Source: Blastococcus sp. CT_GayMR19 (GTDB taxonomy: Bacteria > Actinomycetota > Actinomycetes > Mycobacteriales > Geodermatophilaceae). From it: a DNA stretch of 64,000 nucleotides. The DNA is taken from positions 62,001-126,000 of the forward strand of contig NZ_SPQL01000009.1 of assembly GCF_004570385.1 (NCBI RefSeq), given 5' to 3'. The notes under the pieces were generated by a model that saw only the letters and a list, made by a program, of their open reading frames with translations, made no database searches and was not told where the DNA came from. The position numbers and the translations under genes were made by a program. Of this stretch, positions 59,731 through 64,000 are shown one piece after another; within the stretch, counting starts at the first letter, position 1; every line of letters starts with the position of its first letter.

Positions 59731-61266
59731 ATGCGCGTGCCCTTGACCACCCAGGACTTCCTCAGCCGGGCCGAGCTCGTCTACGCCGACCGGCTCGGCA
59801 TCGTCGACGAGCCCAGCCAGCCGGCCCCGTCGCTGGGCGAGGTGAGCTACCGCGAGGTCGCCCGCCGCGGGCGGGCCCTCCAGGCCGGGCTCGACGAGCT
59901 GGGCATCGGGGAGGGCGAGCGGGTCGCGATCGTCAGCCACAACTCGGCCCGCCTGCTGGAGCTGCTGCTCGCGGTGCCGTCGTCGGGCCGGGTGGCGGTG
60001 CCGATCAACTTCCGCCTCTCGCAGGAGGAGGTCAGCTACATCGTGGGGCACTCCGGCGCCCGCGTGCTGCTCGTCGACCCCGAGCTGGACTCCTCGCTCA
60101 AGGGCGTGGAGGCGGAGCACCGGTTCGGCACGGGGGAGGAGTACGAGCAGCTGCTGCGCTTCGACACGGAGCCGCGTCCCTGGTCCGAGCCCGACGAGGA
60201 CGCGACGGCGACCATCAACTACACGAGCGGGACGACGGCGCGGCCCAAGGGCGTGCAGATGACCCACCGCAACCTCTGGGTCAACGCCGTCACCTTCGGG
60301 ATGCACATGCAGGTGAGCGACCGCGACGTGTACATGCACACGCTGCCGATGTTCCACTGCAACGGGTGGGGGCTGGGGTACACGATGGCGGGGGTCGGCG
60401 CCACGCAGGTCGTCATCCGCAAGATCGACGGCGCCGAGATCCTGCGCCGGGTCGACCGGCACGGCGTCACGGTGATGGCCGGGGCGCCCGCGGTCTGGAA
60501 CGCCGTCCTCGAGGCCGCCGCCAACTGGGACGGCGAGATCCCCGGCCGTGACCGGGTGCGCATCATCGTCGCGGGCGCGGCCCCGCCCTCCAAGACGATC
60601 GCGCGGGTCGAGGCCGAGCTGGGCTGGGAGTTCAACCAGATCTACGGCCTCACCGAGACCGCGCCGCTGCTGACCATCAACCGGCCGCGGGCCGAGTACG
60701 AGCAGCTGGACGCCGACGAGCGGGCCAAGCGGCTGTCGCGGGCCGGCGTCCCGGCGCTGGGCACGCGGCTGCAGGTCAACGAGTCCGGGGAGGTGCTGGC
60801 GCGCAGCAACACGGTGCTCGCCGGCTACTGGCAGAACCCGGACGCCTCGGCGGAGGCGCTGGAGGACGGCTGGTTCCACACCGGCGACGGCGGCACCATC
60901 GACGACGGCGGCTACCTGACGATCTCCGACCGCAAGAAGGACGTGATCATCACCGGCGGCGAGAACGTGTCCTCGATCGAGGTCGAGGACGTCGTCTTCA
61001 GCCACCCCGCCGTCGCCGAGGTCGCCGTCATCGGCATTCCCGACGAGAAGTGGGGCGAGCTGGTCACCGCGCTCGTCGTCGTCGCGGAGGGCCAGCAGGT
61101 GACGGAGGACGAGATCATCGCGCACTGCAAGGCACGGATCGCCGGGTACAAGGCGCCCAAGCGGGTCGAGTTCCGCGACGAGCTGGCCCGGACGGCGACC
61201 GGCAAGATCCAGAAGTTCAAGCTCCGGGAGACCTTCTGGGCCGGATCGGAGCGCCAGATCAACTGA
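59731..61266 (+). CDS. Acyl-CoA synthetase (AMP-binding)
   Basis: A 511-residue ANL-superfamily ligase activating a carboxylic acid, probably a fatty acid, as acyl-AMP and then acyl-CoA. The AMP motif is NYTSGTTARPKGVQMTHRN, then QIYGLTETAPL, the hinge TGDGGTIDDGGYLTISDRKKD and the C-terminal catalytic Lys in TATGKIQKFKL. ATG at 59731; TAGCGT at 59665-59670 is a possible -10. A strong terminator follows. Confidence 0.93.
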   Translation: MRVPLTTQDFLSRAELVYADRLGIVDEPSQPAPSLGEVSYREVARRGRALQAGLDELGIGEGERVAIVSHNSARLLELLLAVPSSGRVAVPINFRLSQEEVSYIVGHSGARVLLVDPELDSSLKGVEAEHRFGTGEEYEQLLRFDTEPRPWSEPDEDATATINYTSGTTARPKGVQMTHRNLWVNAVTFGMHMQVSDRDVYMHTLPMFHCNGWGLGYTMAGVGATQVVIRKIDGAEILRRVDRHGVTVMAGAPAVWNAVLEAAANWDGEIPGRDRVRIIVAGAAPPSKTIARVEAELGWEFNQIYGLTETAPLLTINRPRAEYEQLDADERAKRLSRAGVPALGTRLQVNESGEVLARSNTVLAGYWQNPDASAEALEDGWFHTGDGGTIDDGGYLTISDRKKDVIITGGENVSSIEVEDVVFSHPAVAEVAVIGIPDEKWGELVTALVVVAEGQQVTEDEIIAHCKARIAGYKAPKRVEFRDELARTATGKIQKFKLRETFWAGSERQIN

Positions 61267-61302
61267 CCGTCCCGTCGGTCCACCTCTCCTGGCCCTCCCG
61301 TG

Positions 61303-61328
61303 GCGTCTCACCCCCAGGGGTGAGACGC
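61303..61328 (+). terminator. Hairpin terminator after the acyl-CoA synthetase
   Basis: GCGTCTCACCC pairs perfectly with GGGTGAGACGC over a 4-nt loop (CCAG), 36 nt after the stop. It isolates the acyl-CoA synthetase from the NlpC/P60 gene. Confidence 0.8.
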
Positions 61329-61452
61329 GTTCAACGGGCGGTCCGCATCGGTCGATCTACCGAGCAGTGGCGCCCTTCCGGGTGCCCGTTCGAATCGACA
61401 GCGCGGCCGGGTCCCCCGTGGGGAACGCCAGGGTTGCTGGAAGAGGTAGGAC

Positions 61453-62697
61453 GTGGACAGCGGTGCGCGGAGAACGTTCGTGCGGGCGGGCCTGCGGCTC
61501 GCCGGGACGTCCCTGGCCGTGCTCGCGGCCGTGGGGCTCACCCCCGCTGTCGCCGTCGCCGCGCCGACGAACGCGCAGGTCGCCGCCGCCCGGGCCGCGG
61601 CCGACGCCGTCACGGCGAGGATCGGTGAGCTCTCCGCGCAGTTGACCGCTGCCGAGGCGACCGTGGACGCGGCCCACGCCGCCGCGACGATCGCCCTCGA
61701 CGAGTACCAGGCGACGCAGGCGGCCGTCCAGGTCGCGCAGCAGGAGTCCGCCGCCGCCCAGGCCGCCGCCGCGCAGGCCACCGCGGACCTCGGGGTGGCC
61801 CGGAGCGCGGTCGTCGCCTTCGCCCGCCGCAGCTACATGCAGGGCAGCACGTACCCCGAGGCCGCCGCCCTGATCACGGCGACCGGCCCCGGTGAGCTGA
61901 TCGAGCGCGCCGCCCTCCTGGAGGCGGCGGGCACGCACCGGTCCGACGTGCTGGACACGGTCACCGTCCTGCAGCAGCAGGCCGCCTCCGCCGACGAGGT
62001 GGCCCGCACCGCGCTGGTGCAGGTCACGGTCCTGCAGGAGGCGGCCGCCGCGGCCCTGGCGACCGCCACGACCGCCGAGGTGTCCGCCCGGGCGCAGGCC
62101 GCCGAGCTGGCCACCCAGCAGGCGTCGCTGGAGACCGAGCTCGCCTCGGCGCAGGCGGAGCTGCAGGAGCTGGTCGGGGCTCAGGCCGCGGCCGCCCGCA
62201 CGGCGCAGGTCGCGCCGACGCCCCCCGCGCCGGTCGACGTCGCCCCCGCCCCGGCCGGCAATACCGCACGGGCCGGCGCCGGCAACTCCTCGGCGGCGCA
62301 GGTCGCGATCGACGCGGCGAAGTCCTACCTGGGTACGCCCTACGCGTGGGGCGGCGGGGGCAGCAACGGCCCCGGCCCAGGCCAGGCGCCGGACCTCGGC
62401 GTCATCGGCTTCGACTGCAGCGGGCTGACCCAGTACGCCTACGAGCAGGCCGGCATCAGCATCCAGCGCAACAGCCGGGCGCAGTACGCCTCGCTGCCCA
62501 AGGTGTCCAGCGACGACCTGCAGCCCGGGGACCTCGTCTTCTGGGCGACGAACCCGGCGAACCCGGGGACGATCCACCACGTCGCCATCTACCTGGGCAA
62601 CGGGCAGATCGTCGAGGCGCCCGAGAGCGGCGACGTCGTCAAGGTGTCGCCCATGCGGTGGGGGCACTACGCGGGTGCGGTGCGCCCCAGCGCCTGA
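61453..62697 (+). CDS. NlpC/P60 peptidoglycan hydrolase with coiled coil
   Basis: A 414-residue secreted protein. The signal peptide (residues about 8-37, ending AVAVA-A) is followed by a long Ala-rich coiled coil (about 40-250), a Pro-rich linker and a C-terminal NlpC/P60 domain with C322 in GFDCSGLTQYAYEQAG and H376 in TIHHVAIYLGNG. It resembles actinobacterial RipA-like endopeptidases that cut stem peptides at division. GTG at 61453. The 124-bp leader was checked for a c-di-AMP riboswitch without a convincing match. Confidence 0.92.
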   Translation: MDSGARRTFVRAGLRLAGTSLAVLAAVGLTPAVAVAAPTNAQVAAARAAADAVTARIGELSAQLTAAEATVDAAHAAATIALDEYQATQAAVQVAQQESAAAQAAAAQATADLGVARSAVVAFARRSYMQGSTYPEAAALITATGPGELIERAALLEAAGTHRSDVLDTVTVLQQQAASADEVARTALVQVTVLQEAAAAALATATTAEVSARAQAAELATQQASLETELASAQAELQELVGAQAAAARTAQVAPTPPAPVDVAPAPAGNTARAGAGNSSAAQVAIDAAKSYLGTPYAWGGGGSNGPGPGQAPDLGVIGFDCSGLTQYAYEQAGISIQRNSRAQYASLPKVSSDDLQPGDLVFWATNPANPGTIHHVAIYLGNGQIVEAPESGDVVKVSPMRWGHYAGAVRPSA

Positions 62698-63037
62698 CGA
62701 CAGCCCCGGGAGCATCGCAGCGAGGAACGAGCGAGGAGCAACGGGACGCCGGGCGTGATCACCGGCGGCCATGACGTAGGGGCGTCGGGCAGCCACGGGG
62801 GGAGCTGCCCGACGCGGAGCAAACGTTATCAGCCCCCGTCCTCCACGGGCAGGGGTTCTGCGCGCCTCGCCGAACAGTCCGGGATGTCGACCCGCACGCC
62901 GCCGTCCGGGGCGCACCGGAACGTCCGCGGGGTGGCTGCCGCGCGCCGGTGTAGGACACTGGGACGGGGCCGGTTCTGCCGCCCCGTCGACGGCCGCCAC
63001 CTCAGGGCGCCGTCGGCCGGTACGACCAGGGAGCCCC
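62698..63037. other. 340-bp intergenic region before moxR
   Basis: No supported gene longer than the leader ORF that follows. It holds the NlpC terminator at 62782-62815 and a TAGGAC box at 62951-62956, a possible promoter element of the moxR unit. The 66-codon minus-strand frame inside it lacks a ribosome binding site and protein-like composition. Confidence 0.4.
62782..62815 (+). terminator. Hairpin terminator after the NlpC/P60 gene
   Basis: GCGTCGGGCAG pairs perfectly with CTGCCCGACGC over a 12-nt loop, 85 nt after the stop codon. No U-tract. Confidence 0.7.
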
Positions 63038-63108
63038 GTGAGCCAGCTTGCGCGCGAACCGTTCTCCGCTGCGGCGGGAACGCAGCCGACCAGCGTCGAG
63101 GGGGCGGC

Positions 63109-63112
<4 letters not shown>
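63038..63112 (+). CDS. 24-codon leader ORF coupled to moxR
   Basis: GTG at 63038 with GGGAG about 5 nt upstream opens a 24-residue peptide (SQLAREPFS, ending SVEGAA). Its TGA at 63110-63112 overlaps the moxR GTG at 63109. It may be a translated leader or chance. Confidence 0.3.

Positions 63113-64000
<888 letters not shown>

Noticed and set aside
61388-61410. tRNA-like T-loop GTTCGAATC
   Set aside because: The flanking bases do not pair into a T-stem and there is no D-arm, anticodon arm or acceptor stem at the right distances.
61329-61452. c-di-AMP (ydaO-type) riboswitch before the NlpC/P60 gene
   Set aside because: Suspected because of the gene type and fragments such as GTTCGAATC and CAGC, but the conserved blocks are not in the expected order and no full core is visible. 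A covariance-model search would settle it.
62759-62959. 66-codon minus-strand frame in the moxR upstream region
   Set aside because: No ribosome binding site, Arg/Gly/Pro-rich, overlaps the NlpC terminator.

Overview
This 64 kb window is ordinary chromosomal backbone from a very GC-rich actinobacterium. WhiA, RbpA, the Zwf-OpcA pair, SufR with the suf operon, an OpcA-type pentose phosphate cluster, many GTG starts and strong hairpins without U-tracts all point to Actinobacteria. Gene order and protein style resemble Geodermatophilaceae (Blastococcus, Geodermatophilus, Modestobacter), but that family call is inference. No rRNA, tRNA, CRISPR array, transposase, integrase or phage gene was seen.

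Layout. 1-7.1 kb: end of uvrA with a strong terminator, an alpha/beta hydrolase, a conserved unknown, then uvrC-rapZ-yvcK-whiA. 7.1-12.9 kb: gap-pgk-tpiA glycolytic operon, an extracytoplasmic solute-binding protein placed between tpiA and secG, then secG and rbpA. 12.9-22.7 kb, minus strand: tkt-tal-pgi-zwf-opcA-pgl (pentose phosphate pathway, NADPH supply), followed by a PIG-L deacetylase and a small unknown. 22.9-25.3 kb: ctaB (heme O synthase) and ctaA (heme A synthase) around a small unknown. 25.4-32.4 kb: sufR-sufB-sufD-Rieske-sufC-sufS-sufU-sufT, a tightly coupled iron-sulfur assembly operon. 32.5-45.6 kb: a polytopic membrane protein, a NarL-type two-component system, two heavy-metal-type RND permeases with a mini-adaptor lipoprotein between them, and a second, similar polytopic membrane protein. 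45.7-54.7 kb: ABC-F ATPase, hemerythrin protein, small HTH protein, enoyl-CoA hydratase, ABC exporter, SgcJ/EcaC-like protein, rhodanese-type sulfurtransferase, a guanidinium exporter under a guanidine-III riboswitch, a small membrane protein and a CbiX-like chelatase. 54.7-64 kb: acnA, a PAP2-superfamily membrane protein, a frameshifted sirtuin, an acyl-CoA synthetase, an NlpC/P60 hydrolase and the start of a MoxR ATPase.

The most unusual observations are: (1) an RND permease ORF that runs without a stop into a lipoprotein resembling the C-terminal part of a periplasmic adaptor, which also has its own ribosome binding site and lipobox; (2) a dispersed element of about 106 bp, two copies, with an identical flank and a hairpin whose two arms change together, one copy forming the C-terminus of ctaA; (3) a well-conserved guanidine-III riboswitch; (4) a duplicated whiA 3' end; (5) a single-base frameshift in a sirtuin gene; (6) several perfect inverted or phased direct repeats in regulatory regions.
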